The position numbers and the translations under genes are program-made. Below the pieces are notes generated by a model. That model saw only the letters and a program-made list of their open reading frames with translations, was not told where the DNA came from and made no database searches. Below, in pieces: positions 1-8,950 of a stretch of DNA of 64,000 nt (its first letter is position 1; the number at the start of each line of letters is the position of its first letter). The DNA comes from Deltaproteobacteria bacterium (GTDB taxonomy: Bacteria > Myxococcota_A > Polyangia > Polyangiales > Houyiibacteriaceae): positions 532,613 through 596,612 of the forward strand of contig JAEPMI010000008.1 in the NCBI GenBank assembly GCA_017644045.1. The letters are read 5' to 3'.

Positions 1-1115
1 GCGAGTCGGGGCGCTGCATCGTCATCGAGGCGCTCGACACGGCCGACCGGCCGCTCTTCGCTGGCAGCGACTCCTTCAACATCGTCGCCGTCCACGGCGC
101 GTCGTGGATCAAGGTCCGCAACCTCGACATCGATGGCATGGGCCGGGCGGGTTTCGGCGTCGCCTCGCAGGGTGGCGACGACTCGCCGACACACCACGTG
201 GTCATCGACGGACTCACGATGACCGGCCTCGACTCGAACCAGCAGATCGTCGGCGTCTCCACCAAGAGCCCGGCGTGGGACTGGGTCATCCGCCGCAACC
301 ACATCGAGCGCGCGGGCACTGGCCTCTACCTCGGCAACTCGGACGGCTCCTATCCCTTCGTGCGTGGCGTCATCGAGCTCAACACCGTGCTCGACCCCAT
401 CGGCTACGCGATGCAGATCAAGCACCAGAACCCGTGGCCGGCCATCGACGGAATGCCGAGCGAGCCCTCCGACACGCTCGTGCGCTGGAACGTCTTCAGC
501 AAGGTCAGCAGCGCGAGCACCGACGCGGCCCGACCGAACCTCCTGGTCGGTCACCAGCCCTCGAGCGGCCCAGGCCAGGACGACCGCGTGCTCATCTACG
601 GCAACTTCTTCTACGACAACCCGACCGAGAACCTGCTGCAGGCCGAAGGCAACCTGGCCATCTACGCCAACGTCTTCGCCAACCCGAACGGCGGCGCCAT
701 CAACCTGCAGCCGCACAACGCCGTCCCGCGCGCGGTCGACGTCTTCTTCAACACCGTCGTGAGCAGCGGCCGCGGCATTCGCGTCACCGGCGGCGACGCG
801 GCATTCGAACAGCGCGTTCGCTACAACGCGGTCTTCTCGCCGATGCCCATCGCCGCTGACGACACCAGCGGCGACATCACCGGCGACCTGAGCGCCGCGG
901 CCTCGATGCTCGTGAACCCGAGCGGCGCCCCCGGCGAGCTCGACCTCCACCCGGTGGGTGAGCTCTCGACGACCCTCGGCGACGATCTGCCGACCGTGCT
1001 CCACGGCGACCGCGACTACGACGGACGGCTTCGCAGCGGCGACAACGCGGGCGCGTATGACGGACCGGCCGGCGCGGGCGCGCTCCCGCTCGTTCGCGCG
1101 GCCCAGACGCGGTGA
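1..1115 (+). CDS. Right-handed beta-helix repeat protein, 5'-truncated by window edge
   Basis: The reading frame is open from base 3, and the first in-frame ATG (138) lies inside coding sequence, so the true start is outside the window. About 370 residues are visible. They show repeated short strands ending in Asn or Gly turns (for example 'IYGNFFYDN', 'IYANVFANP', 'VFFNTVVSSGRGI'), the pattern of a parallel beta-helix as in pectate-lyase-like and right-handed beta-helix (PF13229) proteins. The C-terminus has a 'DRDYDGRLRSG' stretch and no anchor. It is probably secreted, because such folds are usually extracellular carbohydrate-binding or lyase domains, but no catalytic residues can be assigned. 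It converges on the next gene with a 3-bp gap between the stop codons. Confidence 0.75.
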   Translation, partial: ESGRCIVIEALDTADRPLFAGSDSFNIVAVHGASWIKVRNLDIDGMGRAGFGVASQGGDDSPTHHVVIDGLTMTGLDSNQQIVGVSTKSPAWDWVIRRNHIERAGTGLYLGNSDGSYPFVRGVIELNTVLDPIGYAMQIKHQNPWPAIDGMPSEPSDTLVRWNVFSKVSSASTDAARPNLLVGHQPSSGPGQDDRVLIYGNFFYDNPTENLLQAEGNLAIYANVFANPNGGAINLQPHNAVPRAVDVFFNTVVSSGRGIRVTGGDAAFEQRVRYNAVFSPMPIAADDTSGDITGDLSAAASMLVNPSGAPGELDLHPVGELSTTLGDDLPTVLHGDRDYDGRLRSGDNAGAYDGPAGAGALPLVRAAQTR

Positions 1116-1118
1116 GGC

Positions 1119-2372
1119 TCAGCGGCAGCCGCGCGTCGAGCTCACTGGAGAGGTCGGTGTGCAGGCGCCGCAGCTTCCGCAGCTCTCGATGCGGGAGACC
1201 GTAGCCCCACAGTCGGGGTTGCCCACGCTCCACGTCGGGCCGGGCTGGCCGCAGAACGGCGGCGCGATCGCGCACCCTCCGCAGGCCGCTGCTGGCTCAC
1301 GCTCCACCGAGCCGCTGCAGTCGTAGTCCCAGCTATTGGTCCCCGGGAGCGGATCCCCAGGCAGGTCGCAGTCGCATCCGAGCATCGGGTGCATGCACCC
1401 ACGGCGACCGCCGACGCACGTGCACTGTGCACCCGCTGCGCAGGTCGGCTCGTCGAAGTAGGCGGTCTGGCCGGTGAAGACGTCGGCGTTGAAGTCGTGG
1501 CAGTCGTCCTTCGGGAAGCTGCCGGTCACCACGTCGCATGCGGCGGACGGCGGCGAGTGCATGTCACCATCCATGTCCTCCGCCGGGGCGAGCCCGGTGC
1601 CGGAAGAGCAATCGTTGTCCAGCCCATCGCAGATCTCCGGCGCGCCAGGGCGGACGTTCATCGCCTCATCGTTGCAGTCCGCGTTGGCGGGATCCGAGGG
1701 GGAGGTTCCGGTCAGGTCCGTCCCGCAGTCGCCGCACACGAACACGGGCTCGGCGTCGGCGGCGGCGAAGCCGTCGTTGTCCATGTCGGGCCAGCACATC
1801 GTGGTGGTGCCTTCGTCGACCATTCCATCGCAGTCGTTGTCGGCCGTGTCACACGACTCGGACTCGTCCGGGTGGGACCCCGCGTCGGCGTCATCGCAGT
1901 CGTCTCCGCACGTCGCGCCGTTGCAGCACTCCGCGCTCACGTAGCCGTCTTCGTCGGCGTCGAGGTCTCCAAACGTCGTGTCGTCGCAGTCCTCGTCGAC
2001 GCCTTCCGTGTCGCACACCTCCGTCAGGAGTGGTGAGCGGTTCGGGTCGGTGTCGTCGCAGTCGTTGCCGCCGCACTCCGTCGCGTCCGCGCCGTCACCG
2101 TCCTGGTCCGGGTTCGTGCAGTCGCTCGGCCCACACTCGTTTGCGCTCTCGTCGCAGCGATCGAGGGGGCAGGGCGGTGTGCCCGGGAGGCACCCATTGC
2201 CGCCTGCGGCGCTCGCGTCGGGGTCGCACACCTCGGTCCCGTTGCAGAAGGCGCCGTCGTCACAGTCGCTGTCCGTCGCGCATGGCTCGGTCGACATGTC
2301 GACGGGGCTCACCCCGTCGTCGCCACAGCCCACCACACACACCAGGAGAGCGAGCAGACCCGCTGTCTTCAT
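1119..2372 (-). CDS. Cys-rich lipoprotein with MopE-like metal-binding motifs
   Basis: Protein of 417 aa. I chose the ATG at 2372 because it directly precedes a lipoprotein signal (lipobox VVGC, Cys16, then GDDG); the longer frame adds an unlikely 23-residue leader. The mature part is very rich in Cys, Asp and Asn. It repeats units such as 'EVCDTEGVDEDCDD', 'SCDTADNDCDGMVDEG' and 'EICDGLDNDCSSG', which match the putative metal-binding motif of the MopE family (PF11617) common in Myxococcota. Many CxxC or spaced Cys pairs suggest disulfides in the periplasm or on the surface. The role is unknown; calcium or copper binding is a family-level inference. It resembles the genes at 8951 and 43207. 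Confidence 0.8.
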   Translation of the reverse strand: MKTAGLLALLVCVVGCGDDGVSPVDMSTEPCATDSDCDDGAFCNGTEVCDPDASAAGGNGCLPGTPPCPLDRCDESANECGPSDCTNPDQDGDGADATECGGNDCDDTDPNRSPLLTEVCDTEGVDEDCDDTTFGDLDADEDGYVSAECCNGATCGDDCDDADAGSHPDESESCDTADNDCDGMVDEGTTTMCWPDMDNDGFAAADAEPVFVCGDCGTDLTGTSPSDPANADCNDEAMNVRPGAPEICDGLDNDCSSGTGLAPAEDMDGDMHSPPSAACDVVTGSFPKDDCHDFNADVFTGQTAYFDEPTCAAGAQCTCVGGRRGCMHPMLGCDCDLPGDPLPGTNSWDYDCSGSVEREPAAACGGCAIAPPFCGQPGPTWSVGNPDCGATVSRIESCGSCGACTPTSPVSSTRGCR

Positions 2373-2534
2373 CGTCGTCACCGGCGGGAGAGTGCGGGGC
2401 GTCGGGGTTGGACACAAGTCCAACCGTTCGTTCCGCTCCATTGGCAGCAGAGCGTCACTTCGCCCTTTGGACCGGTCACCGAGCGCGGCTGTCTCGTAGT
2501 ACGAACCTGGCGACCCGTTGGCGGCCGCGCGAGG

Positions 2535-2834
2535 CTACTCGAGCTCGCAGGTGCCGGCGTTGCAACGCACCGCGCCGGCCGTCTCGCAGGGATCGATCAG
2601 GCACGAGACCGGCATCCCCTCACACACCGGGTCCGGGTCGCTCGCGAGCAGCGGCAGGCAGTTGCAGCCATCGCAGGTACTGCTGAAGCGGCGGCAGTCT
2701 TCGGCGGTGGCGCAACCGCCCGTCATGCCCGAGTCGGTCTCGACGGCGGCGTCCCGATCGCCGGTGCTCCCGTCGTCATCGCCACAGCCGACGAGCAGCG
2801 TACAGGAGAGAGCGAGGACGAGCGATGCGCGCAT
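2535..2834 (-). CDS. Small Cys-rich lipoprotein (99 aa)
   Basis: The start at 2834 gives a canonical lipoprotein signal 'MRASLVLALSCTLLVGC' with Cys17 as lipidation site, followed by the acidic 'GDDDG' linker seen in its neighbours. The mature domain has eleven cysteines in about 60 residues (for example 'CDGCNC' and 'GAVRCNAGTCELE'), so it is probably a disulfide-stabilised envelope protein. A longer frame reaching 3119 would overlap the neighbouring gene and lacks a signal peptide. Its function is unrecognised. It lies 19 bp downstream of the 305-aa gene at 2854 on the same strand and could be co-transcribed with it. Confidence 0.75.
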   Translation of the reverse strand: MRASLVLALSCTLLVGCGDDDGSTGDRDAAVETDSGMTGGCATAEDCRRFSSTCDGCNCLPLLASDPDPVCEGMPVSCLIDPCETAGAVRCNAGTCELE

Positions 2835-2853
2835 CCGGACACGATACCGCAGG

Positions 2854-3771
2854 TCAGCGCTGCACGAGCTGACCGACGCGGACCGCGCCCTCCGGCGCGG
2901 CGCCCTCGTGGGCCACGAAGCGCGCGCCGCTGCCCTCGCTGATGAAGACTTCGTGCCGCGAGGTGGTGGGACCGTAGTGAAGCTCGTGGACGTGTTCGAT
3001 GCGGACCAGCCACTCGCCGTCGGGGAGCGCCAGGAGCTCCGCGACGAACCCGCGATCCTCCGCGCCCGAATGGTCGTCGGTTCGGTAGCAGGACGCGCGC
3101 GCGACGCGGACCGGACCATCCCCGGCGTTCAGCCAGAGCTCGCCGGCGCCGTGGCCCATGAGGTCGACCCAGACGAGGTCGGGCGCCACTCGCCCGGTCG
3201 CCGCCGCCCAGGCGTCGCGTTCCTCCGCGGGGATCGTGGCCCCCTTCTCGAGCTGGCGCGGCGTCGGGTGGTCGTTCGCTGGCTCGGGCGGTGAGGCGGC
3301 GAGCCGGTCGAGGAACTCGGCCTCGCCGGCGGGACCCCAGATGTCGATGTGCCGGGCACCGAGCCGTGCCGCGAGCGCACGGGCTGGAACGGTGAGCCAG
3401 AGCGCGGCGAGCCCCGGAAGGACCCGGGTGGCGAAGCTGAGGTCGAAGCGGTCGAAGCGCCCGCGCACCACTCGCCAACGGTGCGGCTGGGAGCGGTTCG
3501 GGTCGGACAGCTCGAGCAGGGCTTCGGTGGTGCCGTCGCCGAAGGTCGCCGTGGTCGCGCCGCGAGGGATGAGCCAGCAGATGTCGTCGTTCGAGTCGGC
3601 GATCGCTTCGACGAGGGCCAAGCGCCGCCGGAAGAGCAGCTCGCTGCCGCCGCGCGGTCTCGTTCCGACTCGGTGTAGGCCTGCGGCGGGAACGAACGAG
3701 GCACCGTTCGGTGAGAACGCACCAACATCGCTCAGCAGCGCGTGGACCTTGTCGAGACCGATGTGCGTCAC
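2854..3771 (-). CDS. Hypothetical protein, translationally coupled to the upstream lipoprotein
   Basis: Protein of 305 aa that I do not recognise. The GTG at 3771 is chosen because it overlaps the stop of the upstream lipoprotein by four bases (GTGA), and because the sequence before it in this frame is a low-complexity shadow of that gene. No signal peptide or membrane segment is visible. It contains several Trp/Gly-rich beta-type stretches (for example 'DLVWVDLMGHGAGELWLN') and the C-terminal 'FVAHEGAAPEGAVRVGQLV'. The overlap suggests it works with the lipoprotein at 3768, but nothing shows how. Confidence 0.65.
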   Translation of the reverse strand: MTHIGLDKVHALLSDVGAFSPNGASFVPAAGLHRVGTRPRGGSELLFRRRLALVEAIADSNDDICWLIPRGATTATFGDGTTEALLELSDPNRSQPHRWRVVRGRFDRFDLSFATRVLPGLAALWLTVPARALAARLGARHIDIWGPAGEAEFLDRLAASPPEPANDHPTPRQLEKGATIPAEERDAWAAATGRVAPDLVWVDLMGHGAGELWLNAGDGPVRVARASCYRTDDHSGAEDRGFVAELLALPDGEWLVRIEHVHELHYGPTTSRHEVFISEGSGARFVAHEGAAPEGAVRVGQLVQR

Positions 3772-5027
3772 GGTCGGCTGCGGCTCAGGCCGGAGAGTCG
3801 CGCCCAGCCCGTGGAGCCCTCGGCGACGACGAAGCTCCAAAGTCCGTCCATCGAGCGGTCGACCATGGAGTCGCGTCCATCGACGACGCCATCGAAGACC
3901 ACGAGCTTCGTGCCGCTGGCCAGGGCGCCGGTCGGCGACCCGTTGGGCGCGTCGTGCAGCGGGATCTCCGCCGTCGCCTCGTGCCGCCACAGGATGGCGT
4001 CGCGCCGAGGGCAGGGCGTGTCCGCACGCGGACCGAGCGCCGACTCGAGGATCGTCCGCTGCTCCTGGCGGATGTCCCGCTGGTTGGGCGTGCAGAGCCA
4101 GACCCTCCCCGCGCCGGCGTCGATGGCGGTCAGGAAGATGTGGTCGATGCCCGAGCGAATGACGGCTGCGCCGATCGCCGAGGGTGCGGCCGCGTTTCCG
4201 TAGGTCCAGCAGGTGCGCGGCTCGGGGGCCGCGGCAGCGAGCGCGGGCGTCGGCTCTGCGGGCGCCTCGCCGGCGGCGAACGCCAGGAAGCGGTCGGGGC
4301 GCACGAGGGAAGCGAGCTCCGCGTAGGGCAGGGTGACCCCACGAAGGCGCGCGCCATCGCGTCGCTGCCAGGACCCCTTCAGCCCGTCGGTGCCGAGCGC
4401 GACGCTCATCGTGTAGCAGTTGTCATCGATGGTGGGCGCGCGTCGGAGCGACGCGGCGCAGAGCGCCTTGGAGAGCTTGGTCCCGATCACGAACGCCTCG
4501 TCCAGGTCGACGCGCTGCGGACCGAGCGGCGTGAGCACGAACGTGAGGGCCCAGGACCGCTTCCGTGCGGGGCTTCGGGTGTTCCACTCGCACATCATCG
4601 AGACCAGCTCGGCGGTGGCGAGGGTCGCCTCGCACTCGCCGACCACGTTCGGGTGCGAGGCGAGCGCGGCCCGGCCGATGGCCGAGCGCACCCGCAGGTC
4701 GAGGTCGGCCGTGCGCGCTTCGTCGCCGAGGTCGACGATCGGCCGCCGGACTCGGACGCGCTCGTTGCGCAGCCGGAAGCGAGCCTCGTAGCGAACCGGG
4801 AGCGCGGCGGACAGCTCGCGCACCACCGTCGGCCGCGCGGCGGCGACAGCAGGCGCCTCACGCCCCTGCGGTTTGCTCGACGCCGACTCCGGCTCGAGCT
4901 CGGCCGCCGGCTCGGCGGCCAACGCCTCGTCACCCGCCGCCGGTCGCGACTCCGCCCGTTCCGTCGTGCTCGACCCGCCACCGCAGCCGAGGGCAATGAT
5001 GAGAGAGAGTCGAATCGCCCAGCGCAT
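3768..5027 (-). CDS. Lipoprotein with C-terminal SH3-like segment
   Basis: Protein of 419 aa starting with a lipoprotein signal ('LSLIIALGC', Cys15) and a Ser/Thr/Glu-rich linker. The middle has no domain I recognise, though cysteines such as 'CWTYGN' and 'CTPNQRD' suggest an exported fold. The last 70 residues ('IPLHDAPNGSPTGALASGTKLVVFD ... WSFVVAEGSTGWARL', shown with a gap) have the spacing of a bacterial SH3 (SH3b) domain, which often binds peptidoglycan or partner proteins. It lies downstream of tRNA-Val on the same strand, separated from it by the terminator hairpin at 5096, and is coupled to the 305-aa gene at 2854. Confidence 0.7.
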   Translation of the reverse strand: MRWAIRLSLIIALGCGGGSSTTERAESRPAAGDEALAAEPAAELEPESASSKPQGREAPAVAAARPTVVRELSAALPVRYEARFRLRNERVRVRRPIVDLGDEARTADLDLRVRSAIGRAALASHPNVVGECEATLATAELVSMMCEWNTRSPARKRSWALTFVLTPLGPQRVDLDEAFVIGTKLSKALCAASLRRAPTIDDNCYTMSVALGTDGLKGSWQRRDGARLRGVTLPYAELASLVRPDRFLAFAAGEAPAEPTPALAAAAPEPRTCWTYGNAAAPSAIGAAVIRSGIDHIFLTAIDAGAGRVWLCTPNQRDIRQEQRTILESALGPRADTPCPRRDAILWRHEATAEIPLHDAPNGSPTGALASGTKLVVFDGVVDGRDSMVDRSMDGLWSFVVAEGSTGWARLSGLSRSRP

Positions 5028-5095
5028 GGACGGAGGATACGAAATCGCCGGGAACGCGGGGGGCGGACTTCGGTGCTTGCGAACGAAAGACGAAG

Positions 5096-5122
5096 CCCCC
5101 GGAATCGCAAGGATTCCGAGGG
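5096..5122 (-). terminator. Terminator-like hairpin after tRNA-Val
   Basis: An 11-bp stem (5112-5122 with 5096-5106, one G-U pair) with a five-base loop lies 8 bases beyond the tRNA CCA end in the direction of tRNA transcription. It is followed by the pyrimidine-rich 'CTTCGTCTTTCG'. It is G+C-rich but lacks a pure T run, so the terminator role is likely rather than certain. It should also insulate the lipoprotein gene at 3768. Confidence 0.6.
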
Positions 5123-5129
5123 CTTCGGT

Positions 5130-5204
5130 TGGTGGGCGATCGCAGATTTGAACTGCGGACTTCCTCCGTGTGAAGAAGGCACTCTACCACTGAGTTAATC
5201 GCCC
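5130..5204 (-). tRNA. tRNA-Val(CAC)
   Basis: A full cloverleaf reads on the minus strand. The acceptor stem GGGCGAT/ATCGCCC closes the molecule and is followed by an encoded ACCA end. The D arm is ACTC-AGTGGTA-GAGT. The anticodon stem CCTTC/GGAGG holds the loop TTCACAC, giving anticodon CAC, which reads the GTG valine codon. The T arm is CGCAG-TTCAAAT-CTGCG. The GGGCGATTA 5' end is typical of bacterial tRNA-Val. It stands alone, with its own promoter upstream and hairpin downstream. Confidence 0.95.
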
Positions 5205-5257
5205 GAGTCGGTTGTCAGCACCGCCTCCGGTGGGGCATCGCCCTCCGAAGGACGGCT

Positions 5258-5286
5258 GAGATAGCAACGAGGGCACGGGGGGTCAA
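5258..5286 (-). promoter_or_regulatory. Sigma-70-type promoter for tRNA-Val
   Basis: On the minus strand a TTGACC -35 box (5286-5281) and a TATCTC -10 box (5263-5258) are separated by exactly 17 bases, which would start transcription near 5250, about 46 bases before the mature tRNA. Both boxes differ from consensus by one or two bases. This is visual pattern matching only. Confidence 0.55.
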
Positions 5287-5313
5287 GGGTCGAGCGACGA
5301 CGCACGGCCGGAG

Positions 5314-5343
5314 TTGACCCTGGGAGGAGCGGGTGCCACATAT
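5314..5343 (+). promoter_or_regulatory. Possible promoter for the thiolase gene
   Basis: TTGACC (5314-5319) is followed after 18 bases by ACATAT (5338-5343). This would give a leader of roughly 35-40 bases before the thiolase ATG at 5387, with a clear AGGAGG ribosome site at 5375-5380. The -10 match is moderate. Confidence 0.4.
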
Positions 5344-5386
5344 CCGCACACCGGGCCGACCTGTTCAGCGGCCCAGGAGGTACCCA

Positions 5387-6568
<1,182 letters not shown>

Positions 6569-6576
6569 ACGATCGC

Positions 6577-8127
6577 GTGGACGGAGAGGGCGCCACGGCA
6601 ACTCCCGGGGCACCGCCGAACGGCGGTGACGGGGGGCGCACGCCCTCGGGCCGTCCATCGGCGCCGCGCCATGTCTCGCGGCTCGTGCTCGCCGGTCTGC
6701 CGATCGACGCGAGCGCGACCGGTGAGCGCTCCGGACGCGCGGTCAGCTCCGATCCGAGCGGCGGCGACCCGGACGAGGTCCAGGTCCTCGGCCGTGACGG
6801 TGCGCCCTGGCGCATCGACCGCCGCAGCACGCGGGTGAGCGAGCCCGGCGACGGGCTCGAGGTCGTGCTCGTGGAGCGCGTCGCGGACCTCGTGGACCGC
6901 GCGCAGCTCGTGCTCGGTTTCCCGGTCGAGATGGAGTGGGTCGAGCAGGGCGACGAGATCGTCATCGTCCAGGTCGAGCCGCTGAAGCTCGAGCGGCACC
7001 ACGCCGACGGTCCCTTCCGCCGCGTGGCGCTCACCGCGGCCGACGAGGGCGTGGTCGCGCCGCTCACCATCGACGCGCTCGACCAGGGGCTCAGCGCGGC
7101 CGAGGAAGAAGGCCCACGGGTCGGTCAGACCGTGCGCCGCATCTACGGCCGCCCGTACCGCCGCCGCACCCAGCCGAGCATTCTCGGGCGCCTCGAGCCG
7201 ACCCCGCTGGTGCAGGCCGCGAAGGCGTGCGCCGTGGCGACCCGCGACGTGGCGCCGCTACTCACCAGCGCGCTCCGCTTCGACAAGGAGAGCGGCGACC
7301 GCTTCCGGAAGCTCGCGACCGGTGACCTGCAGTCGCTCGACGACGAGGCGCTGCTCCAAGTGCTCCGCGAGCGGCAGCAGTTCGTGGCCGAGGCCTTCCT
7401 GCAGCTCGACTACAGCCGCGAGGCGACCCGCCAGGCGCTGCACGCGCTCGAGGCGACCATCGGCGAGCTACCGAAGTCGGTCTACCCCGCGCTGGCCGCG
7501 CCGCGTTCGGTGCGCGCGCGCCGCAAGTACTTCGCGAAGCTCCGCGAGCTCGCGGACAGCTTCGAGCGTGCCGGCGTTCCCATCGGCACCACCGAGCCGC
7601 TCCCTGCTTCGCTCGCGCGCCAGTGGCGTGAGGTGGCTCGCGAGCTCACCGACGTGCGACCGCTCGGCATCAACGTCTTGCCCGAGCCCATCGGCAACTC
7701 GGACCGCGCGCTCCGCGGGGCGCTGAAGATGGTCGGCACCGAGTCGCCCGACACCGTCGAGCGCCGCCGCAAGGAAGCGCGAGAGAGCGTCATCCGCGTC
7801 GCCCGCTCGCGGAGCCTGCGCCGGATGCGCGAGGTGTTGGTGCGCCCGCTGCTCACCCTCCTCGATCGCATCGCGACCGCGAAGGGTCGGCTCAGCGAGG
7901 GCACCGCGCGCAGCCTGGTGCTGCTCCGCTCCGCCGCCGTCGAAGCCGGTCGCCGCCTGGTCGACATGGCCATCCTCGACGAGCCCGAAGACGCGCTCTA
8001 CCTCTGGCTCGCCGAGCTCGAGGACGCCGTCCGCGGCGAGCCCGGCGCCTACGCCGCGCGCGTGCGCCTGCGCCGCGAGGACGACGCCCGCTGGGCCAGC
8101 TTCGACGCGCCCCGCAACCTGCGCTGA
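6577..8127 (+). CDS. PEP synthase/PPDK-like protein lacking catalytic ends
   Basis: Protein of 516 aa with a GTG start 8 bp after the thiolase stop. Residues about 40-135 resemble the last part of the PPDK_N ATP-binding domain, ending in 'FPVEMEWVEQGDEIVIVQVEPL' (shown approximately), the counterpart of the family's 'PqDIEWa..g.lyilQsRPi'. The rest resembles the helical middle region of PEP synthase and rifampin phosphotransferase, including a final 'DEPEDALYLWLAEL', which mirrors 'l..p.DvFyLt.eEl'. There is no N-terminal ATP-grasp lobe and no phosphohistidine swivelling domain, so it cannot run the normal reaction alone. It may be a regulatory or scaffold derivative, or half of a split enzyme. 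The homology call is by eye. Confidence 0.55.
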   Translation: MDGEGATATPGAPPNGGDGGRTPSGRPSAPRHVSRLVLAGLPIDASATGERSGRAVSSDPSGGDPDEVQVLGRDGAPWRIDRRSTRVSEPGDGLEVVLVERVADLVDRAQLVLGFPVEMEWVEQGDEIVIVQVEPLKLERHHADGPFRRVALTAADEGVVAPLTIDALDQGLSAAEEEGPRVGQTVRRIYGRPYRRRTQPSILGRLEPTPLVQAAKACAVATRDVAPLLTSALRFDKESGDRFRKLATGDLQSLDDEALLQVLRERQQFVAEAFLQLDYSREATRQALHALEATIGELPKSVYPALAAPRSVRARRKYFAKLRELADSFERAGVPIGTTEPLPASLARQWREVARELTDVRPLGINVLPEPIGNSDRALRGALKMVGTESPDTVERRRKEARESVIRVARSRSLRRMREVLVRPLLTLLDRIATAKGRLSEGTARSLVLLRSAAVEAGRRLVDMAILDEPEDALYLWLAELEDAVRGEPGAYAARVRLRREDDARWASFDAPRNLR

Positions 8128-8220
8128 CCGGCCCGGCTCACCACGCTTCCGTCAGGAACGGGTCATGACGGAGCCAAGACGAACGGGACTCGGATCGGCT
8201 GGTTGTGGTAGCCACTCGGC

Positions 8221-8946
8221 ATGGGCGCTTGGGGCAGTGGCATCTTCCAGAACGATCTCTCGCAGGACGAGCTCTGCGAGGTGGCGGACAGCATCGAGAG
8301 CGCGCTCGCCGACCTCGGAGAGCCGGGGCCGGAGACGGGGGCTCAGCTCGCCGCGGGCATCGCGCTGCTGATGCAGTTCTCGCCGTACTCGCTGGACGCG
8401 GAGAGTCCGTCGCGGGAGCGCATCTTGGCGGCGGTCGAGGGACATCGGTCGTCGATCGAGAACCCGAGCGCGGAGCTGACGGCGGCGCTCGACGCGATCG
8501 TCGCGGGCGAGCGCCCCGAGTACGACGTCATCAAGTTCCCCGTCGATGTCGAGACGGCGCTCCACGGACCGCAGCAGTCGGAGTTCCCGGTGCAGAAGAC
8601 CTGGGCACGACCGCCCGAGGGGTCGTTCGACCATCCGGCGGCGCGCGCCTTCGTGAAGGGTGTCGCGGACTCCTGCGCCGCGAAGGCCGAAGCGCTCTTC
8701 CTCGAGAGCGAGGAGTGGGTGCTGGGCGATCTCTGCCGCGAGGGCTACGGGATGGGCAACTTCGGGCTGCTGCTGGTGCTCGACCCCATCGACCTCGACG
8801 TCGAGAGGGTCCGCAAGTGGCGCGCTCGGTGGGAGGCAGGGAAGGGCGAGCCCCATCCGTCCGAGGCGGACTTCATCCTCGAGTACGAGTCGTGTGTCGC
8901 GAAGGCCTTCGACGCGCTCGAAGCCAAGTGCGCGCCGACCTCCTGA
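8221..8946 (+). CDS. DUF4259 domain-containing protein
   Basis: Protein of 241 aa. The first 17 residues, 'MGAWGSGIFQNDLSQDE', are the hallmark of DUF4259 ('MGaWGtgpFdNDda'), which also fixes the start codon. DUF4259 proteins are usually about 130-150 aa; here roughly 100 further residues follow, with 'DLCREGYGMGNFGLLLVLDP' and an acidic helix-rich tail with no recognised domain. No signal peptide is present, so it is cytosolic. Function is unknown; the family often sits near toxin-immunity-like or stress genes, but nothing here supports that. It converges on the lipoprotein at 8951 (4-bp gap). Confidence 0.7.
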   Translation: MGAWGSGIFQNDLSQDELCEVADSIESALADLGEPGPETGAQLAAGIALLMQFSPYSLDAESPSRERILAAVEGHRSSIENPSAELTAALDAIVAGERPEYDVIKFPVDVETALHGPQQSEFPVQKTWARPPEGSFDHPAARAFVKGVADSCAAKAEALFLESEEWVLGDLCREGYGMGNFGLLLVLDPIDLDVERVRKWRARWEAGKGEPHPSEADFILEYESCVAKAFDALEAKCAPTS

Positions 8947-8950
8947 GCCT

